Assembly (NCBI GenBank): GCA_963834825.1
Contig: CAWICZ010000010.1
Span: 124,001-188,000 of the forward strand
Length of the DNA: 64,000 nucleotides
DNA from: JACDAN01 sp963834825
GTDB lineage: Bacteria > Actinomycetota > Thermoleophilia > Gaiellales > Gaiellaceae
Reading direction: 5' to 3'
In this document: in pieces, positions 16,025 to 24,360 of the stretch
How the letters are laid out: every line of letters begins with the position of its first letter
How positions within the stretch are numbered: the stretch's first letter is position 1
Position numbers and translations under genes: made by a program
Notes under the pieces: model-generated
The model's input: only the letters and a program-made list of their open reading frames with translations
Database searches by the model: none
What the model was told of the DNA's origin: nothing

Positions 16025-17299
16025 TTAGTGGGGAGCCGCCACGACGTGGCCGCCGTTCGGCGTCCCGACTCCGAGCCACTGCGTCAGATGGCTCGGCCTG
16101 AACAGCTCGTCCGTGACGATCGCCGCCGCCCCAACGACACCTGCTCGGTCACCGAGCGCGGAGCGCTTGACCACGAGCTCACGGGTCGCCAACGGCAGCG
16201 AGCGACGGTAGACCGTCTCGCGGATCGTTGCGAGTAGTTGATCGCCTGCCCCTGCCACGCCGCCCCCGATTACGACGAGCGAAGGGTTGAAGAAGTTGAC
16301 GACGCTCGCGAGCATGTGCCCGACGAGCCTCCCGGCGTTCGTGAGCAGCTCGACGCACATGGGATCGCCGTGCGTGGCTCCACGGGCGACGTCCTGCGCT
16401 TCGAGCGACCCTTTTTCCTCGAGGAGCGCGGCCAGGAACCGGCTGCGTCCCTCGCGCGCAGCGGTCTCGGCGTCTCGGCCGAGCGCACCTCCACCCGCGA
16501 GAGCCTCGAGACAGCCGACGTTGCCGCACCGGCACACGACCGCCGGATCGTCGGTCACCTGCATGTGGCCGACGTCACCGGCACAGCCCTGGGCCCCGCG
16601 GTGGAGCTTGCCGTCCACGATGATCCCGGCGCCGATGCCGGTACCGATCTTGATGAAGACGACGTTGTCGTGCCCCTGGGCGATTCCGGCGCGACGCTCT
16701 CCGAGCGCCATGACGTTCACGTCGTTATCGACCCACACCGGGACGTGATACCGGGCGAACCGCTCCCGAACCGCGAAGCGATCCCACCCCGGCATGATCG
16801 GGGGAGCGACCGGCCGGCCGGATTCGAACTCGACCGGTCCAGGCACTCCGATCCCGATGCCCCAGAGCGATCCGGGCCGCGGCTCGCCGCTCACGAGACT
16901 GCGGACGAACAGCTCCTCGACGCGGTCGAGGACGACCTCGGGGCCGGCCGCAATGTCGCACGGCTCCTGCACGTGCGCGAGGATCGTCCCCGATAGGTCG
17001 GCGAGAGCGACGTCGACGCTCGTTGCGCCGAGATCGGCGACGAGCAGATGGCCGGCGTCGGCCGGGAAGCGGAGCAGCCGAGGCGCCCGGCCGCCTGTCG
17101 ACGGGCCGAGCTCGCCGCCCTCGACGAGCAGTCCGTACGCCAGCAGCTCGGCGACGCGCTGCGTCACGACCGCCCTGCTCAGGCCGGTTGCGTTGACCAG
17201 AATCGGCCGGGTCGTCGAGCCGTGGGTCCGGACGAAGTCGAGCACGGTCACGAGCCCAGCGAGGCGATCTTCAGCCGCAGGCGACGCCCTTCTCGCCAC
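16025..17299 (-). CDS. ROK-family transcriptional regulator (NagC/XylR type)
   Basis: 424 residues. An N-terminal winged helix (about 15-75, with NATGLSRAVVTQRVAELL) is fused to a ROK sugar-binding/kinase-like domain. The ROK zinc motif is GHMQVTDDPAVVCRCGNVGCLE (here CxCGNxGC, with an upstream His), and the glucose-binding DNDVNV and GTGIGAGI motifs are present. Most likely a sugar-responsive repressor of the importer operon it heads and of the divergent TIM-barrel/DUF1080 pair. It ends with TAA at 16025. Confidence 0.93.
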   Translation of the reverse strand: MARRASPAAEDRLAGLVTVLDFVRTHGSTTRPILVNATGLSRAVVTQRVAELLAYGLLVEGGELGPSTGGRAPRLLRFPADAGHLLVADLGATSVDVALADLSGTILAHVQEPCDIAAGPEVVLDRVEELFVRSLVSGEPRPGSLWGIGIGVPGPVEFESGRPVAPPIMPGWDRFAVRERFARYHVPVWVDNDVNVMALGERRAGIAQGHDNVVFIKIGTGIGAGIIVDGKLHRGAQGCAGDVGHMQVTDDPAVVCRCGNVGCLEALAGGGALGRDAETAAREGRSRFLAALLEEKGSLEAQDVARGATHGDPMCVELLTNAGRLVGHMLASVVNFFNPSLVVIGGGVAGAGDQLLATIRETVYRRSLPLATRELVVKRSALGDRAGVVGAAAIVTDELFRPSHLTQWLGVGTPNGGHVVAAPH

Positions 17300-17485
17300 G
17301 AGGCCAGTCTAGTCCGGGGGCCGATTCGCACCCACTTCTGCTCAAACTTACATCTATTTAGGATGAATTTGTGCAAACTTCGCTTGCGTAACGACAAAAG
17401 ATGCCCTAGGTTCGCCGAACCACATCTGCGACGCCCTCCCCGTCGTGCCGTGCCCCTACACCGGCTGATCTCAAGGGAGGGAGAG
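17300..17485. promoter_or_regulatory. Divergent control region between ROK regulator and exported isomerase
   Basis: 186 bases, clearly more AT-rich than the surroundings around 17335-17400. It contains two direct CAAACTT repeats 30 bases apart (17343-17349 and 17374-17380), a plausible target for the ROK protein. A strong AAGGGAGGGAGAG ribosome site precedes the plus-strand gene. Confidence 0.45.
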
Positions 17486-18556
17486 ATGGATGACAACCGC
17501 AAGCTGAACCGGAAACGCTTCATCGGCGCTGGCGCCGGTGCGGCCGCCGGCGCTGCGCTGACGCCGTGGACGCCGGGCGCGCTCGCGCACGGTGGCCGCG
17601 GCGGCGGCGGGCGTCTGCTGCCCAGAGACCGGATCGCCGTTCAGCTCTTCACGCTCCGGAACAGGATCTCCGCGCTGGGCTTCGAGCAGGTCTTCAGAGA
17701 GCTCGCGGAGATCGGCTACAAGGAGATCGAGTTCGCGGGCTACTCCGCGCCCGATACGAACATCCCGAACCCGACGCCTCCACCGGCAACGATCCCGAGC
17801 GTCGAGAACATTCGGACCCTGCTCAGGCGCTACCGGCTGAAGGGCATCGGTAGCCACATCGGCGTCACGCAGTTCCGCGACAGCCTCGAGCAGGTGCTGG
17901 ACGATGCCGAGACGCTCGGCCTCCGCTACATCGGGACGGCGAGCGAGCCCGACCAGCTCTTCCCGGCGGCGGAGCGTCAGACCGTCGACGCCTACCGCCG
18001 CGCCGCCGAGTTCTACAACACGTTCGGTGCCGCCGCGAGGGCCCGAGGGATGCGCTTCTACCACCACAACCACTCCTCGGAGTTCGCGGTTGTCGACGGC
18101 ACGCGGTTGTACGACGTGCTGATGGAGGAGACTGATCCGAAGCTCGTCTTCCTGCAGCTCGACATCTTCTGGGCTTACGTCGGCGCGACCGGCGCGCCCG
18201 AGGTGGCGACACCGAGTGGCATGAAGAGCTGGTTCCCGAACTTCGACCCGACCGAGCTGGTCTGGGAACAGCCGGAACGGTTCCCGCTCTTCCACGCCAA
18301 GGACGGCGTGCGGACCGAGGTCGGCCAGCCGACGAGCTTCGGCTGGCAGTTCGTCGACCCGGGCGACGGCAACGTGCCGCTGTGGGAGCTCTTCAACGGG
18401 CTCGAGACCGACGAGCACCACTACATCGTCGAGCGCGACAACCACAACTTCCCCGGGCCTCCGCCGGCCGCCGGGGATGAACGCAACGCGGCCCAGCTCG
18501 CAACGGCCGAGCGTGGCTTCGAGTACCTCGCCGACCTGCGCGAGCGGGACGACTAA
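17486..18556 (+). CDS. Exported sugar isomerase/epimerase-like TIM barrel (Tat-like signal)
   Basis: 356 residues. The N-terminus NRKRFIGAGAGAAAGAAL resembles a twin-arginine signal, with RK in place of RR, and a probable cleavage after GALAHG. The rest is an AP-endonuclease-2-type TIM barrel. Metal ligands can be placed: Glu in EIEFAGY, His in HHNHSSEF, Asp in LQLDIFW, His in FHAKDGV and Glu in IVERDNH. ATG at 17486 follows a GGGAGGGAG site. Export of this normally cytoplasmic fold is unusual and matches the secreted DUF1080 protein encoded 26 bases downstream. Confidence 0.88.
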   Translation: MDDNRKLNRKRFIGAGAGAAAGAALTPWTPGALAHGGRGGGGRLLPRDRIAVQLFTLRNRISALGFEQVFRELAEIGYKEIEFAGYSAPDTNIPNPTPPPATIPSVENIRTLLRRYRLKGIGSHIGVTQFRDSLEQVLDDAETLGLRYIGTASEPDQLFPAAERQTVDAYRRAAEFYNTFGAAARARGMRFYHHNHSSEFAVVDGTRLYDVLMEETDPKLVFLQLDIFWAYVGATGAPEVATPSGMKSWFPNFDPTELVWEQPERFPLFHAKDGVRTEVGQPTSFGWQFVDPGDGNVPLWELFNGLETDEHHYIVERDNHNFPGPPPAAGDERNAAQLATAERGFEYLADLRERDD

Positions 18557-18582
18557 GGCTGCGTCGCCCAGGGTGGAGGGTA

Positions 18583-19227
18583 GTGGCCGCGCTACCCTCC
18601 ACCATCCTCGTCGTTCTGCTCGTTCTCGCCCTCGCGCTGCCGGCGGCGACCGCCTCGGCGGCGCGTGATCGTTCGGTCGGCGACGCCGCCGAGCCCGGCT
18701 GGATCACGCTCTTCGACGGCCGCTCGAAGGCCGGCTGGGCGATGACCGGGCCAGGGCGGTTCCGGGTCCAGCGAGGCGCACTCGTCACCTCCGGCGGGAT
18801 GGGGCTCCTCTGGTACACGAAGCGGCGTTTCCGCAACTTCGAGCTGATGGTCGACTGGCGTGTCGCCGAGCAGTGCGACAACTCCGGCGTCTTCGTCCGC
18901 TTTCCGCGACGGCCCCGTTCGCCCGGCGACGCGGTCAACGCGGGCTACGAGGTGCAGATCGACGATTGCGACCCGCGCGGCCTCTCCCACCAGACGGGCT
19001 CGATCTACGACCACGCACCCGCAGCCCGACTCGTCTCGCGAATGGCCGGACGCTGGAATCGCTTCCGCATCCGCGTCGTCGACCAGCACTACATGGTGTT
19101 CCTGAACGGTGCGCTCGTGACGCAGCTCAACGGTGTCCGCGCGCGAGTCGGCTACGTCGGGCTCCAGAACCACGATCCGGGCTCGCGCGTCTCGTTCAGG
19201 CGGATCCGCGCGCGGCCGCTGCGCTAG
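18583..19227 (+). CDS. Secreted DUF1080 protein (3-keto-disaccharide hydrolase type)
   Basis: 214 residues: Sec signal (core ILVVLLVLALALP, cleavage near TASA) followed by one DUF1080/concanavalin-like domain. Hallmarks visible are WITLFDGRSKAGW, the NSGVFVRFP strand, YEVQIDD, TGSIYD, and VGYVGLQNHD near the end. Pfam names this family 3-keto-disaccharide hydrolase; members act on glycosides whose sugar has been oxidised at C3. Starts with GTG at 18583. The stop overlaps that of the convergent SIS gene by four bases. Confidence 0.88.
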   Translation: MAALPSTILVVLLVLALALPAATASAARDRSVGDAAEPGWITLFDGRSKAGWAMTGPGRFRVQRGALVTSGGMGLLWYTKRRFRNFELMVDWRVAEQCDNSGVFVRFPRRPRSPGDAVNAGYEVQIDDCDPRGLSHQTGSIYDHAPAARLVSRMAGRWNRFRIRVVDQHYMVFLNGALVTQLNGVRARVGYVGLQNHDPGSRVSFRRIRARPLR

Positions 19228-19997
19228 CTGGCGAGCACGCGGGCAAGGCGCCTCGCGTAGTCCGCGTAGGCCTCGTCGAAGAGGCGCGCGGACTCCTCGC
19301 GTCCGACGAGGGCGGCGCTCGTCAGCACGGGAGGCATCGTCCCTCGCTCGACGAGCAGCTCGGCCGTTCGCACCTTGATCTCGTTGGCAAGCGCGACGGC
19401 AGCGATCGTCGAGCCCGGGCCAACCGGAGTCGCCAACCCCTCGAGCTCGATCATGGCGTCCCCAGGCGGCGTGCAGAGGTCGAGCAGGACGTCGGCGTGG
19501 TCGAGCAGCCGGGTCCCGGACGAATGCGTCGGCTCCCTGGCCAGCGACTGGGCGACCGAGGTCACCGCGACGACCGGAAGCCCACGCCGCCGCGCCTCCC
19601 GCGCGATCTCGATCGAGACGGCGCTGTGACCGCCTGCGCTGAAGACGATCATCGCGTCGCTCTCGCGGAGAACGAAGTTGGCGAGGATCGCGTCGGCAAG
19701 CCCCTCGACACGCTCGATGAACATCGCCTGCCGTTGGCCGTTCGCGCCGACGACCTGCGTGTGGTTCGTCATCGAGAGCTCGACGATCAGGTGGAAGCCG
19801 GGGAACGAGCCGTAGCGCGGGAACATCTCCTCGACGGGGATGCGCGAGTGCCCGGTGCCGAACAGGTGGACGACGCCGCCCTCGCCGATCGCTTGCGCAC
19901 AGATCGCCGCTGCCTCGTCTATCGCTTCCGACTGGTCATCCAGGCGCTCGAGGAGCTCGTGTGCAGCGGCAAGGAACCGGCCAACCTGTCTAGACAT
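19224..19997 (-). CDS. SIS-domain protein (UPF0309-like)
   Basis: 257 residues with one sugar isomerase domain: HLFGTGHSRIPVEEM near residue 43 and VFSAGGHSAVSIEIA near residue 118 form the phosphosugar-binding loops. Resembles YhdP/UPF0309-type proteins found in carbohydrate operons; the reaction is not known. Its second to fourth codons lie inside a TGTCTAGACA palindrome, so a bound GntR protein would block it directly. Confidence 0.85.
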   Translation of the reverse strand: MSRQVGRFLAAAHELLERLDDQSEAIDEAAAICAQAIGEGGVVHLFGTGHSRIPVEEMFPRYGSFPGFHLIVELSMTNHTQVVGANGQRQAMFIERVEGLADAILANFVLRESDAMIVFSAGGHSAVSIEIAREARRRGLPVVAVTSVAQSLAREPTHSSGTRLLDHADVLLDLCTPPGDAMIELEGLATPVGPGSTIAAVALANEIKVRTAELLVERGTMPPVLTSAALVGREESARLFDEAYADYARRLARVLAS

Positions 19998-20002
19998 CTA
20001 GA
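19987..20002. promoter_or_regulatory. GntR-type operator TGTCTAGACATCTAGA
   Basis: The perfect palindrome TGTCTAGACA (19987-19996) overlaps the start codon of the SIS gene and is followed by a second TCTAGA (19997-20002). The core GTCTAGAC is the same as at 3421-3428, suggesting one HutC-type GntR regulator links this locus to the 3.4-7 kb operon. Confidence 0.55.
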
Positions 20003-20070
20003 GTGGACGCTAGTCCGGCGTCGGGACGCAGTCAAGACGGCCGGGTCGCCGCACGGTTAGCGTTGAACCT

Positions 20071-21288
20071 GTGACCGGCCACAACGTGACGATGCTCGGA
20101 ACGGGCCTAATCGGACACTTCTACACGGCGACCCTTCACGGCGGGCGGAACCGCGACCGCGTCCACCTCGTGTACTCACGCTCCGAGGAGCGCGCCCGCG
20201 CGTTCGCCGAGGAGCACGCGATTCCGAACTGGACGACGGACCTCGAGGAGGCGGTCTCGCACCCCGAGGTCGACACGGTGGTCGTCGGCCTTCCGAACCA
20301 CCTGCACGAGGAGGCGATCGAGCTCGCGGCAGGGCATGGCAAAGCGATTCTCTGCACGAAGCCCCTCGCGCGCACCGCCGCCGAAGCGAAGCGGATCCTC
20401 GACACGGTCGAGCGGACAGGCGTGTTCGCGGGCTACCTCGAGGACCTCTGCTACACGCCGAAGTCGCTCAAGGCCGTGCGGATGGTCCAGGGCGGGCAGA
20501 TCGGCTCGGTCACCTGGGCGAGGTCGCGGGAGACCCATCCCGGCCCGCACAGCGCGTGGTTCTGGGACGAGCAGCAGGCCGGCGGCGGAGCGATCGTCGA
20601 CCTCGGCTGCCATTGCATCGAGATCGTGCGGAACTTCGTCGGCAAGGACAACCGCCCGGTGGACGTCGTCTGCTGGACGGACACGCTCGTCCATCCGATC
20701 AGCGCCGAGGACAACGCAATCGCGATGATCCGGTTCGAGAGCGGCGCGATCGGACAGTTCGAGGTCAGCTGGACGTTCCGAGGCGGGATGGACCTCCGCG
20801 ACGAGGTCGCCGGCACCGAAGGGACGATCTGGCTCAACCACTTCCTGCGGACCGGCTTCGAGGTGTTCACGTCGGGCGAGGGCGGCGGCTACGTGGCCGA
20901 GAAGGCCGAGACGGTGAGCGGCTGGCTGTTCCCGGTCGGCGACGAGGTCGCCGAGCTCGGCTACGTCGACATGTTCGCCGACATGTTCGACTCGCTGGAC
21001 GCGGGCCGGCAGCCGATGGAGACGTTCTACGACGGCTACGTCGTCAACGCGATCATCGACGCGTGCTACCGCTCGGCCGACTCGAAGCGCTGGGAGCCCG
21101 TCGAGCTGGAGGACTGGCGCGGCACCGGAGTCGAGCGGATCGCACGCGAGCGGCGCGAGCACGATGGAAAGACGGTGATCAAGCAGGAGACGATGCCGGA
21201 CGGCCGGCTGAAGCTGATCTTGAAGGACGAGGAGACCGGCGAGTTCGTCGACGTCGTCACGGAGGCCGAGACGCCCGTCGGGGCCTGA
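20071..21288 (+). CDS. Gfo/Idh/MocA-family oxidoreductase (second)
   Basis: 405 residues. The Rossmann motif MLGTGLIGHFY is near residue 8, the family lysine is in CTKPLAR near 95, and DLGCHCIEIVR near 176 carries the conserved Asp and His. A 30-residue C-terminal extension (TVIKQETMPDGRLKL onward) is longer than usual. GTG start at 20071. It shares the divergent control region with the SIS gene and is seven bases from the SDR gene. Likely oxidises a sugar or cyclitol hydroxyl. Confidence 0.92.
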   Translation: MTGHNVTMLGTGLIGHFYTATLHGGRNRDRVHLVYSRSEERARAFAEEHAIPNWTTDLEEAVSHPEVDTVVVGLPNHLHEEAIELAAGHGKAILCTKPLARTAAEAKRILDTVERTGVFAGYLEDLCYTPKSLKAVRMVQGGQIGSVTWARSRETHPGPHSAWFWDEQQAGGGAIVDLGCHCIEIVRNFVGKDNRPVDVVCWTDTLVHPISAEDNAIAMIRFESGAIGQFEVSWTFRGGMDLRDEVAGTEGTIWLNHFLRTGFEVFTSGEGGGYVAEKAETVSGWLFPVGDEVAELGYVDMFADMFDSLDAGRQPMETFYDGYVVNAIIDACYRSADSKRWEPVELEDWRGTGVERIARERREHDGKTVIKQETMPDGRLKLILKDEETGEFVDVVTEAETPVGA

Positions 21289-21295
21289 CTGCCCC

Positions 21296-21973
21296 GTGAA
21301 GACAGCCCTTGTCACGGGAGCAGCCGGCGCGATCGGTGCGGCGGCGCTCCACGCCTTCGAGCAGAACGGCTTCGAGGTCGTCGGGGTCGACCGCGAGCAG
21401 GCCGATCTCACTCGGGCCGACGAGGTCGCGGCCGTGCTCTCGCCGCTCGAGCGGCTCGACGCCGTCTTCACGGCCCACGGGACCAGCGGCCGGCCCCTCG
21501 GCGACGGGCCAGTGGACACCTGCACCGAGGAGGCCTGGGACGCCGTGCTCGCCGCGAACCTCCGGAGCGTTTTTCTCGTGTGCAAGCAGGCCGTGCCGAG
21601 GTTGCGCGCCGCCGGGGGCGGAGCGATCGTGACGCTCTCGTCCATCCTCGGGCTCGTCGGAGACGAGGACTTCGCCACGCACGCCTACGCGGCGAGCAAA
21701 GGCGGGGTGATCGCCCTGACCCGCGCGATGGCCGCCGCCTACGCGAAGGACGGAATCCGCTGCAACGTGATCTGCCCCGGCCTGATCGAGACGCCGATGA
21801 GCAGTCGCGCACAACAGGATCCCGGCATCCTCGACCGGCTGCCCGAGCTCCAACCGCTCACGGGCGCGTTCGGGCGTCCGGAGGACGTCGCCGAGGCAGC
21901 CGTCTACCTCGCGACGGCGCCGTTCGTCACCGGCGCCGTGCTCACGGTCGACGGCGGCTGGACCGCGCGCTGA
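21296..21973 (+). CDS. SDR-family oxidoreductase (second)
   Basis: A 225-residue short-chain dehydrogenase: TGAAGAIGAAAL near residue 7, catalytic Ser in TLSSILG, YAASKGG for Tyr and Lys, and the VDGGW tail. It lacks the NNAG motif, reading TAHGTSG instead. Starts with GTG at 21296. Part of the same transcription unit as the preceding Gfo/Idh/MocA gene. Confidence 0.9.
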   Translation: MKTALVTGAAGAIGAAALHAFEQNGFEVVGVDREQADLTRADEVAAVLSPLERLDAVFTAHGTSGRPLGDGPVDTCTEEAWDAVLAANLRSVFLVCKQAVPRLRAAGGGAIVTLSSILGLVGDEDFATHAYAASKGGVIALTRAMAAAYAKDGIRCNVICPGLIETPMSSRAQQDPGILDRLPELQPLTGAFGRPEDVAEAAVYLATAPFVTGAVLTVDGGWTAR

Positions 21974-21983
21974 GACCGATCAG

Positions 21984-23186
21984 ATGCCAAGGCTCCTACT
22001 CCTTCTGGCGACCGTCGCGACTATCAGCGCCGGCGCCGCGATTGCACAGCCGGTGTCCCGCTCGCTCGGCCTCCCCTGGGCGGGCACGCTCGCGGGCGGC
22101 GTCCAGCTCCCGGCTGAGGGCGAGCACTTCTTCACCTGGGACAACGTGCGCCGCCGGTCGCCGAACGGTCCCTCGCGGCGCTACGCGAATGCGCGGCTGA
22201 TCCGGACGACGCTGCGCGTCGTGGGGCGGTACGCCGCCGCCCACCCGGAGGCGCCGCGGGTCGGGTTCGGCGATCTCTCCCGGCCTCGCGGCGGAGACTT
22301 CGGCGCGCGATTTGGCGGCCTCGGCCACGCCTCGCACCAGAACGGGCTCGACGTGGACGTCTACTACCCGCGTCGCGACCGCAGGGAACGCCCGCCGGCG
22401 GCACCGCGGCAGATCGACCGCCGCCTCGCCCAGGCGCTCCTCGACCGGTTTGTCGCGGCTGGTGCAGCGAAGGTCTTCGTCGGCCCGAACACCCGCCTCG
22501 CCGGCCCGCCGGCGGTCGTCGAGGTGCTGCCCGCCCACCATGACAACCACATGCACGTTCGGCTCGCGGGAGACGGCGTCAGCTCGGAGCTCATCGGCGA
22601 GAGCACGCGCGGCCAGCCGATCCGCGCCTTCACGCTGGGCTCCGGCCGGCCGCGGATCTTGGTCGTCGGCACCGTCCACGGGAACGAGCCCGCGGGCAGC
22701 GTCGTCGCCACGCGGCTTCTGCACGCTCGACCGCCGGCGCGCGGGTCGATCACCGTCGTCCAGGACCTGAACCCCGATGGCCACGCCGCCAAGCGGCGCG
22801 CGAACGCCCGCGGTGTCGACCTCAACCGGAACTTCCCTGGGACGTGGCAGCCGATCGCCACGGCGGGTCGTGCCCCGGCGTCGGAGCTGGAAACGCAGGT
22901 GGCCATCCGGCTGATCCAGCGGCTCCGCCCCGACGTGACGATCTGGTTCCACCAGCCTCAAGGATTGGTTCGCGCCTCGGGCTCGAGTGTCCCGATCGCC
23001 CGGCGCTATGCCCGCCTGGCGGGGATGCGCTTCCGGCGTCTCCCCTCGCCGCCCGGGGCGGCGACAGCTTGGCAGCGCCAAGCGCTGCCGGCCTCGCGGG
23101 CGTTCGTCGTCGAGCTCGCGCCCGGCGAGCTCGGCATCCGCCAGGCCGGCAGGTTCGCGCAGGCGGTCCTCCGCCTGACGCGCTAG
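21984..23186 (+). CDS. Secreted two-domain murein peptidase: MepA-like (M74) fused to M14 carboxypeptidase
   Basis: 400 residues with a Sec signal (PRLLLLLATVATISAGAAIA). Residues about 30-195 match penicillin-insensitive murein endopeptidase: GHASHQNGLDVDVY gives His-x6-Asp and HHDNHMHVR gives HxH, the LAS zinc ligands. Residues about 215-398 match an M14 peptidase: HGNE (zinc HxxE), the NR of DLNRNFP, a later zinc His in WFHQPQ, and the catalytic Glu in VVELAPGE. Both sites look intact, so one protein may cut cross-links and trim stem peptides. It starts ten bases after the SDR stop. Confidence 0.88.
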   Translation: MPRLLLLLATVATISAGAAIAQPVSRSLGLPWAGTLAGGVQLPAEGEHFFTWDNVRRRSPNGPSRRYANARLIRTTLRVVGRYAAAHPEAPRVGFGDLSRPRGGDFGARFGGLGHASHQNGLDVDVYYPRRDRRERPPAAPRQIDRRLAQALLDRFVAAGAAKVFVGPNTRLAGPPAVVEVLPAHHDNHMHVRLAGDGVSSELIGESTRGQPIRAFTLGSGRPRILVVGTVHGNEPAGSVVATRLLHARPPARGSITVVQDLNPDGHAAKRRANARGVDLNRNFPGTWQPIATAGRAPASELETQVAIRLIQRLRPDVTIWFHQPQGLVRASGSSVPIARRYARLAGMRFRRLPSPPGAATAWQRQALPASRAFVVELAPGELGIRQAGRFAQAVLRLTR

Positions 23187-23194
23187 GAGCCGGG

Positions 23195-23380
23195 CTGAGC
23201 CGGTGGGTGGCGCGGCTCTCCAACCGGGAGATCGCCGAGCGATTCGTGATCGAGGAGTCGACCGTCAAGACGCACGTCATGCGGATCCTGATGAAGGTCA
23301 GGCTCCCGCGACCGCGTCCAGGCGGTGGTCTTCGCATACGAGAACGGCCTCACCCGACCTGGCCGGCCCAACGATCGCTA
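23195..23380 (+). pseudogene. Remnant of a LuxR/NarL-type response regulator (C-terminal HTH only)
   Basis: The segment encodes RLSNREIAERFVIEESTVKTHVMRILMK, a clear LuxR helix-turn-helix. Near 23300 the reading shifts: the next frame continues RDRVQAVVFAYENGLTRPG to a TAG at 23378-23380, the normal end of such proteins. The receiver domain is absent, because the peptidase gene ends at 23186. A truncated and frameshifted leftover. Confidence 0.75.
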
Positions 23381-23382
23381 GC

Positions 23383-24360
23383 GTGCAGAGGGTGCCCGCC
23401 GACTCCGCCGTCGAGACCGCCGGCCTGCACAAGCGCTACGGCGACGTCCACGCCTTGCGCGGCATCGACCTGCGCGTCGACACGGGCAGCGTCTTCGGAC
23501 TGCTTGGCCCGAACGGCGCGGGGAAGACGACCGCCGTCCGCATCCTGACGACCCTGCTCCTGCCGGACGAAGGCTCGGCATGGGTCGTCGGCCTCGACGT
23601 CGTCCGCGACGCTGCCAAGGTCCGTCAACAGATCGGCCTCGCCGGGCAGTACGCCGCCGTCGACGAGAACCTCACGGGCTTCGAAAACCTCGAGATGGTC
23701 GGCCGCCTCTACCACCTCGGTCGCCGGAACGCTCGCGCACGCGCACGCGAGCTGCTCGCCGATTTCGACCTCTCCGACGCCGCCGACCGGCTCGTCCGTA
23801 CCTACTCGGGCGGGATGCGCCGCCGCCTCGACCTCGCCGCAGCGCTCGTCGCGAGGCCTCCCGTCCTCTTCCTCGACGAGCCGACGACCGGGCTCGACAT
23901 CCGCAGCCGAATCGGGCTCTGGGACGCCATGGAGGCGCTCGTCGCCGGCGGCACGACCGTGCTGCTGACGACGCAGTACCTGGACGAGGCAGACCGGCTC
24001 GCCGACGGGATCGCTGTGATCGACCAGGGCCTCGTGATCGCTGAGGGCACGCCGACTGAGCTCAAGGCGCAGGTCGGGGGCGACCGCCTCGACATCCACC
24101 TCTGCGACCGCGGACGCGGCGAGGAGGCGATTGCAGCCCTGGCCTCGATTGCCAGCGACCGTCCGTTCGTCGAGGACGGCTCGATCCTCGTGCCGGTCTC
24201 AGAGCGCCGCGGGACGATCGCCGACGCGGTCCGGCGGCTGGACGACGCCGGCATCGCGATCGACGACATCGCCGTGCGCACTCCGACGCTCGACGACGTC
24301 TTCCTGAACCTGACCGGCCACGCGGCCGAGCCGGAAGCGGAGGAGGTGGAGGCGCGGTGA
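23383..24360 (+). CDS. ABC exporter ATP-binding protein, DrrA-like
   Basis: About 325 residues. Walker A GPNGAGKTT, signature SGGMRRRLDL, Walker B VLFLDEPTTG, then the long C-terminal extension of the daunorubicin-resistance family ending TLDDVFLNLTGH. GTG at 23383 is chosen as the first start after the LuxR remnant; GTG at 23392 is equally likely. The stop overlaps the permease start as GTGA. Probably exports a drug or lipid-like molecule. Confidence 0.92.
   Translation: MQRVPADSAVETAGLHKRYGDVHALRGIDLRVDTGSVFGLLGPNGAGKTTAVRILTTLLLPDEGSAWVVGLDVVRDAAKVRQQIGLAGQYAAVDENLTGFENLEMVGRLYHLGRRNARARARELLADFDLSDAADRLVRTYSGGMRRRLDLAAALVARPPVLFLDEPTTGLDIRSRIGLWDAMEALVAGGTTVLLTTQYLDEADRLADGIAVIDQGLVIAEGTPTELKAQVGGDRLDIHLCDRGRGEEAIAALASIASDRPFVEDGSILVPVSERRGTIADAVRRLDDAGIAIDDIAVRTPTLDDVFLNLTGHAAEPEAEEVEAR

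Noticed and set aside
13588..16101. An 837-codon plus-strand open frame opposite the RbsA-like ATPase and binding-protein genes
   Set aside because: Antisense artefact of high third-position GC; both opposing genes have full motif sets.
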